46,152 bases of DNA from contig JACPYV010000204.1 of the NCBI GenBank assembly GCA_016195825.1, positions 1-46,152 on the forward strand, given 5' to 3'. Under the pieces are notes generated by a model that saw only the letters and a list, made by a program, of their open reading frames with translations, was not told where the DNA came from and did not search any database. Every line of letters starts with the position of its first letter. Within the stretch, counting starts at the first letter, position 1. The translations under genes were made by a program, and so were the position numbers. Positions 36,270 to 43,357 of the stretch are shown here, piece by piece. The stretch comes from Burkholderiales bacterium (lineage in GTDB: Bacteria; Pseudomonadota; Gammaproteobacteria; Burkholderiales; Burkholderiaceae_C).

Positions 36270-36527
36270 CTAACCATCCCACCTTGGTGAAGTGGGCGTC
36301 GTGAATGGGAGGTCGTAGACCTCGTCGACAACCTGGCCGCTATCGAAGAACTTGCCGACGGCGCGATCAAGACGACGCAGCAGTGCGGTCAGGGCTTCAC
36401 CTTCTTCGCGCACGAGCAGGGCGACGACATTTTCGGCGTCACGCGCAATCGCGACGAAGGGATAGCCATCCTCTGGGCCGAGAGAGACGTCGCCACCGCC
36501 CTCGATCAAGATCTCTAGGTTATTCAT
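36270..36527 (-). CDS. Small protein of unknown function
   Basis: This 85-residue acidic protein begins MNNLEILIEGGGDVSLGPED and continues with FVAIARDAENVVALLVREEG and LTALLRRLDRAVGKFFDSGQ. The alternation fits a small alpha/beta fold. No family is recognised. It ends in a TAG at 36270-36272. The same frame then runs on without stop for 38 more codons (SHDLLAVRTEAEKYLLLATL within), so the gene may once have been longer, or an unrelated remnant lies behind it. The start ATG has a weak ribosome site. The 8-bp inverted repeat GGAGTTGC/GCAACTCC (36552-36580) lies just upstream. Confidence 0.5.
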   Translation of the reverse strand: MNNLEILIEGGGDVSLGPEDGYPFVAIARDAENVVALLVREEGEALTALLRRLDRAVGKFFDSGQVVDEVYDLPFTTPTSPRWDG

Positions 36528-36617
36528 CCGACGCCGCTCGCTCGCCGTCTTGGAGTTGCCATCGATGCAGCAGCAACTCCTCGAGCTTGTGTGCTCACAA
36601 CTCTATACCGTGAGTGT

Positions 36618-36872
36618 TCAAGCATCGTAGGAAACTCCGTGAACCGCTCTTGGCCGGTCTTCGACGGTTGCGTCGCTAGCTGTTCGGGAGCAGCGGCTGC
36701 TCGCCTTGAGTAGGGTCAGGACTAGCAGTGCAATTGCTGCGACCACGGCCGCCCATCCGACGGTCGTGAGGCCGGCCAGACCCTGCTTGCTTTCGTCCCA
36801 GGTGTGGCCACGCACGGCCGTCAAGGCGACCACCAGCGTCGCGCATGCAATCAGGAGATCAAGCCAGGACAT
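36618..36872 (-). CDS. Small two-helix membrane protein
   Basis: This 84-residue protein has two likely membrane helices, WLDLLIACATLVVALTAV and GWAAVVAAIALLVLTLL, joined by a polar loop (RGHTWDESKQG). The C-terminal 25 residues are polar. No known family is assigned. The layout resembles small hypothetical membrane proteins found singly in Burkholderiales. The ATG at 36872 has no clear ribosome site. It lies between the other small gene and the antitoxin gene, on the opposite strand to the latter. Confidence 0.5.
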   Translation of the reverse strand: MSWLDLLIACATLVVALTAVRGHTWDESKQGLAGLTTVGWAAVVAAIALLVLTLLKASSRCSRTASDATVEDRPRAVHGVSYDA

Positions 36873-36937
36873 GCAGCAAAGTTATCAGAAAGTCATTGCG
36901 CGGCACCGCGCGCGTGAGCCGGAACCCGCTGACCGAA

Positions 36938-36958
36938 ATCCGGCAGAAATGACCGGAT
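36938..36958 (+). promoter_or_regulatory. Inverted repeat, candidate operator of the antitoxin gene
   Basis: ATCCGG and CCGGAT arms are spaced by 9 bases, about 95 bp before the antitoxin ATG. AbiEi-type antitoxins are known to repress their own promoters through inverted repeats, so this is a plausible operator. No firm -35/-10 pair was seen beside it. Confidence 0.35.
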
Positions 36959-37052
36959 CACCGGCAGGTTTTGCGGCTGTAAGACATTGAAAACATTGAG
37001 ATTTTTGGAGAATTCAGGCCCGGAGTGTGAAAATGTGTTCATGGGATCTTCC

Positions 37053-37706
37053 ATGAAGCTCGCCGACCGGATGCGCCAGTCGATTCGACGCCGCGCCGGC
37101 CATGTCGTGTTGCGGACCGAACTCGCGCCGCTGGGCAGCGCATCGCAGGTGTCGGAGGCGCTGAAGACGCTTCAGCGCGATGGCGAGTTGCTTCGCCTGG
37201 GCGCGGGCGTTTACGCTAAGGCCCGCCGCGACGCTTCCACCTATGAGGTGGCGCCGGTCGTGGACGTCGAGACGCTGGGACGTGAACTGGCTCTCAAGCT
37301 CAAGGCTCATGTGACCCAGGATGTGGAGGGCGCGCTGGTCTTGGACACCGGCGACCGCCGCGTCTCCCGCAAGCTCGCCTTGGGCCGGAGTGCCGTTCAG
37401 TACGTCAACAACCGCAATCGCCGGGCCTTCACGACCTTCACAAGCAGGCGGTGGGACACGGCGACGTTCCCGACCACCCACGTGGCGGATTACGTGCGCT
37501 GGCTGGCTGGCTTCCATGGGGTCCGGTACTCGCCTACGGCCGCCGATCATTGGGCAGAGACGGTGACCCGCCTGGCCGGAGACGAAGTGCGGTCCGGCCC
37601 GGTGCAGGATCTGCTGGTCGCCCTCAAGCGCGCGGGCAAGCTGAGCAAGGACGACATGGCGAGGCTGCTCGTGAACTACCTGCGGGAGCGCAAGCAGGGT
37701 GTTTGA
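37053..37706 (+). CDS. AbiEi/DUF6088-like antitoxin, winged-helix protein
   Basis: This 217-residue protein starts MKLADRMRQSIRRRAGHVVL, with a winged-helix N-terminal domain (SASQVSEALKTLQRDGELLR, then LGAGVYAKARRD, the wing) typical of DUF6088 and AbiEi-type antitoxins. The C-terminal half is mixed (LALGRSAVQYVNNRNRRAF, WAETVTRLAGDEV) and ends in a basic helix. The family partners AbiEii nucleotidyltransferases, but here the partner is a Fic gene whose GTG start lies inside its last codons. It probably neutralises Fic or represses the operon. ATG 37053 fits the family; 37041 and 36987 are in-frame alternatives. Confidence 0.8.
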   Translation: MKLADRMRQSIRRRAGHVVLRTELAPLGSASQVSEALKTLQRDGELLRLGAGVYAKARRDASTYEVAPVVDVETLGRELALKLKAHVTQDVEGALVLDTGDRRVSRKLALGRSAVQYVNNRNRRAFTTFTSRRWDTATFPTTHVADYVRWLAGFHGVRYSPTAADHWAETVTRLAGDEVRSGPVQDLLVALKRAGKLSKDDMARLLVNYLRERKQGV

Positions 37707-38460
37707 TCTGTTCCGCGATTTCGAGACGGCCGGCTACCTGCGCAACAAGTTCGTCGAGAAAGACCCGCAGATCGTCTAGGAGCTGGAGCACCAGATGTTC
37801 CGTGCCAGCCTGGACGAGGCGATTGCGCATCTCTCGAACCGGCGTGGTGCGTTGAGCTACGCGGACTTCCTGGCTGTTCACCGCATCCTGTTCGAGGGCT
37901 TCTATCCCTGGGCTGGACAGGACCGAGCCATCACGGCGCCGGATCTCTCGATCACCAAGGCCGGGACCGTATTCGCCCACCCGCTAGATGCGCGCCTGGC
38001 GGTGGATGAGGGGCTGCGCATCGCCAGCGACAAGCGACAGTTGCGCCAGCGTCCGGGCTTTGTGATGGGGATGTTCGCGTACGGTCATCCGTTCCTGGAT
38101 GGCAATGGGCGCACGATGTTGGTGGTACATACCGAGTTGTGTCACCGGGCAGGCTTCTGCATCGAATGGCATCGCACGAACAAGAGCGACTATTTGGCGG
38201 CGCTCAGCGCCGAGATCGAGACGCCCAATCGAGGCATCCTCGATGCCTATCTGCTCCACTTCATTGGCGAGGGCAAGGATCGCCAAGCCTGGGGCGGGAT
38301 GATCGGCGGGCTGCCGGGTCTCGATGGGCAAGGCGCGACCGACACCATCGCCGGGAGCTATGAAGACGCCCAGGTCGCGGAACAGTACCGGGAGTTCGAA
38401 CGACGACGCGGCTACCGAATCAAGCCGGTTGGCCCTGCGGCCGCGAGTTCGGACGAGTGA
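37699..38460 (+). pseudogene. Fic-family enzyme gene with an in-frame amber codon
   Basis: Read from GTG 37699 the frame gives MFDLFRDFETAGYLRNKFVE, then a TAG at 37777-37779 (codon 27), then about 226 further residues without interruption. The Fic core is intact: HRILFEGFYPWAGQDRA, and the active-site loop HPFLDGNGRTML (codons about 130-138 for H to R). The usual second arginine three positions after GNGR is Leu. Fic proteins transfer AMP or other groups to target proteins and often act as toxins. The residues on both sides of TAG look conserved, so one base change from CAG, AAG or GAG explains it. Re-initiation at ATG 37795 would give a 221-residue protein. Confidence 0.8.
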
Positions 38461-38607
38461 GGCATACCTGCAGCGCCATGCCACTGGCGTGAGGGCGGCG
38501 CAAAGTACCGACATCAGCGGGGACAGGGCGAGGTGGCCCTTGTCTCAACGCATGTTGCCCCAGGCGACCCAAAACCGCCCATAAAGGCCCGCTCCGCGGT
38601 TGCCCCA

Positions 38608-38645
38608 ACGTGAGCGTCTGGTGACGCCACCTTGACCCGGTCCGG
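38608..38645 (+). repeat. 38-bp repeat, copy B, at the end of the tnpA remnant
   Basis: This copy is nearly the same as 36107-36144, in the same orientation, with about five differences. It lies at the point where likeness of the adjacent tnpA to its family ends. The two copies flank the two small genes and the antitoxin-Fic pair, about 2.5 kb apart. Confidence 0.75.
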
Positions 38646-38656
38646 AGGCGGGGCTG

Positions 38657-39016
38657 GCGCACGCAAAGCTGCGCCGCCCCACGGCTGAGCTCGATATGGA
38701 TGTCCGGGAGACTGGCCGCTGCGGCTTCGGCGGGCGCCGCGTCAGCCGCAACCGCAGGCGCCACCTCAAGGGGGATGAACTGCAGCGGCGCAGCCGCCGG
38801 CACGACGGCGGCCGGCGCCTTGCGGGTCACCGTCCGGGGCGCGGCCAACCCTGTGCGCTTGATTCCGTGACCTACCAGCCACTCGCGTAGCAGGTTGACG
38901 TTGAGACCGTGCGCCAGCGCGATGGCCGCCACGCAAGCGCCGGGCTGCTGGCACTCGGCCAGAACCTGCGCCTTGAACTCGGCGCTGTGTACGCGCCTCT
39001 GGGATCTGGGTTGCAT
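38657..39016 (-). pseudogene. IS66-family accessory gene tnpA, 3'-truncated
   Basis: About 120 residues match IS66 TnpA: RRVHSAEFKAQVLAECQQPG (helix-turn-helix start), AIALAHGLNVNLLREWLV, an Ala/Pro linker, and LPDIHIELSRGAAQLCVR near the C terminus. After that the family end is replaced by unrelated sequence at repeat copy B. tnpB and the transposase gene tnpC are missing, so the element is dead. The start is set at ATG 39016; the open frame reaches 39340. Confidence 0.75.
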
Positions 39017-39366
39017 AGGTGACGGCCGCAGCCGCGGGCAGCCAGGCTGCACCATCGCAGCATCCTCGACTCCGGTCGTTGAAGCCGTCGGCCGGTCAGG
39101 TGCGCCGACGACTGCTTCATGCCAGGCCGCGTGAGCTCGGCGGTTGATCCCCGATGGCGGCAACCCCTTCGAAGCCGCCGGTGGCGAGATCGCGTCGGCC
39201 CGCTGCAATGCGCTTGCATCGCGGTCTGGCCTTCTCAGGGATGTCCGACGGCCTTCATTTGTCGCCGTGCAAGGGCGGCCGTTCAATTGAGGATCTCCGA
39301 GGTACTGTCGCGCGTTGCGCGGCCGTCGATAGATCAACATCTCACGAGGGCTTCTCCTGACGGACC
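39017..39366. other. 350-bp gap beside the IS66 remnant
   Basis: No supported gene. It may contain the outer end of the IS66 element; I searched by eye for an inverted copy of the 38-bp repeat and found none. Confidence 0.4.
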
Positions 39367-39750
39367 TTATGTGTTGGCGTCCGAACCGGGCAAGGCCTTG
39401 CTGATCTTGCGGCTCGTGAGCATCGCGATGTTCACGGATGCCTTGGTCCCCGCGTCTGCCCGGCCCGTGGCGATGCAGGCGTGGGCGGCGCGCAGCGTCT
39501 GGTGAACGCGCCGCGCCGCTTCACAGATATCGTCATTGCTGCGGTGCATGGCGATCGTCATGCGCAGGATTTGCACGTCGCGTTCGGCTTGGGAGAGATG
39601 CAGCAGCAGTTGCCGCTGCCAGGGCTTGGTGGGAGGTAGCTCGCTCAGCAAGGCCTGGATCAGGGCGTCAAGGCTAGAGATGGATTGCGACAGCTCGGCC
39701 CGTGGGCCGAGCGGATCCTCCAGCGAATCTTGGGTAGACGGCGTCGTCAT
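39367..39750 (-). CDS. Hypothetical helical protein
   Basis: This 127-residue protein is soluble and mostly helical, with SISSLDALIQALLSELPPTK, LLLHLSQAERDVQILRMTIA and AARRVHQTLRAAHACIATGR. No signal peptide or known domain is seen. Codon third positions are G/C-rich like the core genes. Its ribosome site is weak. It lies at the right border of the accessory stretch. The balanced composition argues for a real gene, but the opposite frames are also open in part. Confidence 0.5.
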   Translation of the reverse strand: MTTPSTQDSLEDPLGPRAELSQSISSLDALIQALLSELPPTKPWQRQLLLHLSQAERDVQILRMTIAMHRSNDDICEAARRVHQTLRAAHACIATGRADAGTKASVNIAMLTSRKISKALPGSDANT

Positions 39751-39860
39751 GCCGGCATTTCAGCCGCCTGATGTGACGCCAATGCATCAGGGTTTCGGCG
39801 TTGATCGGCCTTTGTGCGGACCCTGCGCTGGCGTTGAGTAAAAGTCCACGGTTTGGCCCG

Positions 39861-39889
39861 TTGCAAGCCGGCACCAGTGCGCGTATGCT
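39861..39889 (+). promoter_or_regulatory. Candidate sigma-70 promoter of an orphan small RNA
   Basis: TTGCAA (39861-39866) and TATGCT (39884-39889) are separated by exactly 17 bases. No gene starts within 200 bp downstream, but a terminator-like hairpin does end about 90 bp later. Confidence 0.45.
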
Positions 39890-39895
39890 GCATTG

Positions 39896-39979
39896 CAACA
39901 TTTGCTTTTGTACCGGTTGTCTCCTCCACCGCCCATGGGTGGATTGACCCCTGAACGGCTTGCCGTCGGGGGTCTTTTC
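39896..39979 (+). ncRNA. Candidate small RNA with a CTCCTCC motif
   Basis: The predicted transcript of about 84 nt begins 7 bases after the -10 box. It carries CTCCTCC (39921-39927), complementary to Shine-Dalgarno sequences. A small hairpin follows (TCCACC/GGTGGA, 39924-39943), then a terminator: GACCCC (39946-39951) pairs with GGGGTC (39969-39974), an inner CGGC/GCCG stem, then TTTT. Small RNAs with CUCCUCC loops are known in alpha- and betaproteobacteria, where they base-pair with ribosome sites. Expression is not shown, and an attenuator for the gene at 40134 is an alternative. Confidence 0.45.
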
Positions 39980-40133
39980 TATGCGGTGCGGCCACGGGGC
40001 TTGCCGGTGTCAGACCGGTGGCGCGGACCTCGCGCCCGGCGGTGCGACAAATTTCACGCTTCAATGTCGGGTCACCGGCATGTCATTCGCGCCTCAAAGG
40101 CGGTGGCCATGATGCGCGCGAACTGGAGCCGCC

Positions 40134-40634
40134 ATGTCCTCACCCGCCCCCTTCGCCAAGACCCAAGCTGCGCGCCAGTTGCTGGCTGGCTCGCGCTCCG
40201 CCCTGTCCGCGCCCATGCGCATGCTGCTCATCAACGTGGACGGCCGGCGTGGCATCGCGGAGTTGCTCGACATTGCGCGCTCGCTCAAGCTGGGCCCCGA
40301 TGCGCTCGAGGCGCTGCGCCGCGATGGCCTCATTGCAGGCGCGGCGGAAGTGCAGTCCGTGCCTGTCGCAGTTCAAAAGCCAACACCCGCACCCGCACCC
40401 GTACCCGACGACGATGCCTTGCGCCGTCTGATGCGCGCGAAGATGTTCGCTTTCGACCTGGCCTGCCGGATGCTTGCTGGCCGGGATGCCGACTTGCGCG
40501 CCAGCGCTCGTGAGGTCAACAGCGAATCGCGCTTCCTGGACTGGCTGGCTGACGCTTCAGCCCGCATCGAGGCAGCTTCCAACGTCGAGCGTGCCCAGCT
40601 GTTCCGGGACCGGGTGGCGCAGGCCGCGATTTAG
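40134..40634 (+). CDS. Hypothetical protein, possible winged-helix N terminus
   Basis: This 166-residue protein begins with a polar tail, then PMRMLLINVDGRRGIAELLD and LKLGPDALEALRRDGLI, a helix-helix-strand order like a winged-helix domain. A Pro/Ala-rich linker (PTPAPAPVP, about residue 83-91) follows, then a helical C-terminal part (RLMRAKMFAFDLACRMLAGR, SESRFLDWLADASARIEAAS). GGAG lies 5 bases before the ATG. No family name is known to me. It converges on mpl. Confidence 0.7.
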   Translation: MSSPAPFAKTQAARQLLAGSRSALSAPMRMLLINVDGRRGIAELLDIARSLKLGPDALEALRRDGLIAGAAEVQSVPVAVQKPTPAPAPVPDDDALRRLMRAKMFAFDLACRMLAGRDADLRASAREVNSESRFLDWLADASARIEAASNVERAQLFRDRVAQAAI

Positions 40635-40641
40635 CCTGAAT

Positions 40642-40670
40642 GCCGCCTTCAGGCCTCAGGCCTGGGCGGC
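40642..40670. terminator. Hairpin between two convergent genes
   Basis: GCCGCC and GCGGC outer arms enclose AGGCC/GGCCT with a TCA loop and a small bulge. The mpl stop lies inside. No T tract is present, so it is a weak call. Confidence 0.3.
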
Positions 40671-42023
40671 CAAGCTTTGCAGCAGCTTGTCGTGAATGCC
40701 GCCAAAACCGCCGTTGCTCATGCACAGCAGGTGATCGCCTGGCTTGGCGGCCTTGACGACGGCAGCCACCAGCGCATCCACGTCGGCACCGACGACGGCC
40801 AGGGCACCCATCGGTGCCAGCGCCTCCTTGGCATCCCAGCTCAGCCCCTGCTGGTTGCAGAAGGCAAGGTCCGCCTCCTCCAGCGCCCAGGGCAGTTGCG
40901 CCTTCATCGTGCCGAGCTTCATCGTGTTGGAGCGCGGCTCGAAGATGGCCAGGATGCGTTCTGCCGTTGCGATGCGGCGGCGCAGCCCGTTGATGGTGGT
41001 GCGGATGGCTGTCGGGTGGTGGGCAAAGTCGTCGTAGACCTTGATGCCGCGTGCTTCGCCGCGCAGCTCCATGCGCCGACGCACGTTCTGGAACTCGCCC
41101 AGCGCTGCCGCGGCCTGCTCGGGTGACACGCCCACGTGCTCGGCCGCCGCGATAGCGGCCAGCGCATTGAGCTGGTTGTGCTCGCCGATCAGGCCCCACT
41201 CGACGCGCGCGACCTTGAGGCTGCCGCGCAGCACGTCGAAGGCCTGGGGTTCACCGCGGGCGCGCAGCATGCCGGCCTCTTCCTTCTTGGCACCGAAGCG
41301 CTGCAGCTCGCTCCAGCAGCCCCGCGCGATGACGCGCTGCAAGGCCTCCTCGCGGGCATTGACCACGAGCCGGCCGTTGGCCGGCACCGTGCGCACGAGG
41401 TGATGGAACTGGGTCTCGATGGCGGCGAGGTCCGGGAAGATGTCGGCGTGGTCGTGCTCGAGGTTGTTCAGGATGGCCGTGCGCGGCCGGTAATGCACGA
41501 ACTTGCTGCGCTTGTCGAAGAACGCGGTGTCGTACTCGTCCGCCTCGATGACGAAGGCCTTGCCCTCGCCAAGTCGTGCCGACACGCCGAAGTTCTGCGG
41601 CACGCCACCGACCAGGAAGCCGGGCTTCTGGCCGGCATGCTCCAGGATCCAGGCGAGCATGGACGTCGTCGTCGTCTTACCGTGCGTGCCTGCCACGGCC
41701 AGCACATGGCGGCCTTGCAGCACGTTCTCAGCCAGCCATTGCGGGCCCGAGACATAGGGCATGCCGGCGTCGAGGATGGCTTCCATCAGCGGGAAACGCT
41801 CGCCGCGCGTGACGACGTTGCCGATGACGAAGACATCGGGCTTCAAGGCCAGCTGCTCGGCGCCGAATCCGGTGATCAGCTCGATGCCCAGCGCTTCAAG
41901 CTGCGTGCTCATCGGCGGGTAGACATTGGCGTCGCAGCCGGTGACCTTGTGGCCCGCCTCGCGGGCCAGCGCTGCGAGGCCACCCATGAAGGTGCCGCAG
42001 ATGCCGAGGATGTGGAGATGCAT
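40656..42023 (-). CDS. mpl: UDP-MurNAc:L-Ala-gamma-D-Glu-meso-DAP ligase
   Basis: This 455-residue Mur ligase starts MHLHILGICGTFMGGLAALA, with GHKVTGCDANVYPPMSTQLE, the ATP loop AGTHGKTTTTSML, and DFAHHPTAIRTTINGLRRR in the C-terminal domain, all typical of Mpl rather than MurC. It reattaches recycled murein tripeptide to UDP-MurNAc in the cytoplasm. The open frame extends to 42662, but that part is a shadow of hemL; ATG 42023 lies 29 bp after the hemL stop. The length matches the family. Confidence 0.94.
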   Translation of the reverse strand: MHLHILGICGTFMGGLAALAREAGHKVTGCDANVYPPMSTQLEALGIELITGFGAEQLALKPDVFVIGNVVTRGERFPLMEAILDAGMPYVSGPQWLAENVLQGRHVLAVAGTHGKTTTTSMLAWILEHAGQKPGFLVGGVPQNFGVSARLGEGKAFVIEADEYDTAFFDKRSKFVHYRPRTAILNNLEHDHADIFPDLAAIETQFHHLVRTVPANGRLVVNAREEALQRVIARGCWSELQRFGAKKEEAGMLRARGEPQAFDVLRGSLKVARVEWGLIGEHNQLNALAAIAAAEHVGVSPEQAAAALGEFQNVRRRMELRGEARGIKVYDDFAHHPTAIRTTINGLRRRIATAERILAIFEPRSNTMKLGTMKAQLPWALEEADLAFCNQQGLSWDAKEALAPMGALAVVGADVDALVAAVVKAAKPGDHLLCMSNGGFGGIHDKLLQSLAAQA

Positions 42024-42052
42024 GACTCGAAGGCGCCCCAGGGCGCGGGTAT

Positions 42053-43339
42053 TCAGCGCAGGGCGGTGCGCGCGGCCGAAAGCGTCGCGTCGATGTCGGC
42101 CTGGCTGTGAGCCGCCGACACGAAGCCCGCTTCGTACAAGGCCGGAGCAAGATAGATGCCGGCGTCCAGCATCGCGTGGAAGAAGCGGTTGAAACGCTCC
42201 TTGTCCGTCGTCATCACGGTCGTGTAGTTCTGCGGCAGCTCCGGCAGCAGGAAGAAGCCGAACATGCCGCCTTCGCAGTCGGCGCTGAAGGGCACACCGT
42301 TCTCGGCGGCGACGGCCTTCAGGCCATCCACCAGTTGCTGGGTCTTTGCCGACAGCGCGTCGAAGAAGCCGGGCTTCCGGATCTCGCGCAGGGTCGCCAG
42401 GCCACAAGCTGTGGCCACCGGGTTGCCCGACAGCGTGCCCGCCTGGTAGACGCCGCCCAGCGGCGCCAGGTGCTGCATGACCTCGCGCCTGGCGCCAAAG
42501 GCCGCCAGCGGCATGCCGCCGCCGATGACCTTGCCGAACACCGAGATGTCGGGCGCGAAGCCGGGAATCAACTTGGCGTAATGGGACTGCGCACCGCCGA
42601 GCGCGACGCGGAAGCCCGTCATCACCTCGTCCAGCACCAGCAGCGTTCCGTGCCGCGTGCACAGGTCGCGCATCGCCGTCATGAAGGGCACGGACGCCCT
42701 CACGAAGTTCATGTTGCCCGCAATCGGTTCGACGATGACGCAGGCCAGCTCGGCGCCGAACTCCGCGAACGCGGCCTCCAGCTGCGCGACGTTGTTGTAT
42801 TCCAGGACCACGGTGTCCGCTGCGGCACCGGGCGTCACGCCCGCGCTGGTCGGGTGGCCGAAGGTGGCCAGGCCGGAGCCGGCCTTCACCAGCAGCGCGT
42901 CCGTGTGGCCGTGGTAGCAGCCCTCGAACTTGATGAACTTCGCCCGGCCGGTGGCGCCGCGCGCCAGACGGATGGCGCTCATCGTCGCCTCGGTGCCCGA
43001 GCTGACCAGGCGGACCTGGTCCATGCTGGGCACCAGCTTCAGGATCTCCTCGGCCAGCTCGATCTCGCGCTCGGTCGGCGCGCCGAAGGAGAAGCCCTCG
43101 GCGGCGGCCTGGGTCACGGCTTCCAGCACGGCCGGGTGGCCATGGCCCAGGATCATCGGCCCCCAGGAGCCGATGTAGTCCACATAGCGCTTGCCTTCGG
43201 CGTCATGGATGTAGGCGCCTTCGCCGCGGGCGATGAAGCGCGGCGTGCCGCCGACGGCGCGGAAGGCGCGCACGGGAGAGTTCACGCCGCCGGGGATGAC
43301 GCGTGCGGCGCGCTCGAAGAGCTCGGTATTGCTGGCCAT
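42053..43339 (-). CDS. hemL: Glutamate-1-semialdehyde 2,1-aminomutase
   Basis: This 428-residue class III aminotransferase begins [20 protein letters not shown], with [52 protein letters not shown] and [17 protein letters not shown], where Lys270 binds PLP. It turns glutamate-1-semialdehyde into 5-aminolevulinate, the second step of tetrapyrrole synthesis from charged tRNA-Glu. It lies between thiD (18 bp) and mpl on one strand. The length matches the bacterial type. Confidence 0.96.
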   Translation of the reverse strand: MASNTELFERAARVIPGGVNSPVRAFRAVGGTPRFIARGEGAYIHDAEGKRYVDYIGSWGPMILGHGHPAVLEAVTQAAAEGFSFGAPTEREIELAEEILKLVPSMDQVRLVSSGTEATMSAIRLARGATGRAKFIKFEGCYHGHTDALLVKAGSGLATFGHPTSAGVTPGAAADTVVLEYNNVAQLEAAFAEFGAELACVIVEPIAGNMNFVRASVPFMTAMRDLCTRHGTLLVLDEVMTGFRVALGGAQSHYAKLIPGFAPDISVFGKVIGGGMPLAAFGARREVMQHLAPLGGVYQAGTLSGNPVATACGLATLREIRKPGFFDALSAKTQQLVDGLKAVAAENGVPFSADCEGGMFGFFLLPELPQNYTTVMTTDKERFNRFFHAMLDAGIYLAPALYEAGFVSAAHSQADIDATLSAARTALR

Positions 43340-43357
43340 GGGAAAGAAGTCAGGGGT

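Larger units (their letters stand above)
39751..40133. other. 383-bp gap holding the candidate sRNA
   Basis: The gap contains a plausible promoter (39861-39889) and a short transcript unit with terminator hairpin (to about 39979). The rest to 40133 shows no gene; GGAG before ATG 40134 is the ribosome site of the next gene. Confidence 0.5.

Noticed and set aside
39017..39340. Matching inverted end of the IS66 element
   Set aside because: No inverted copy of the 38-bp repeat was found by eye in this stretch.
42024..42662. N-terminal extension of the mpl frame
   Set aside because: The extra 213 residues are read out of frame from hemL; Mpl family likeness begins exactly at MHLHILG.
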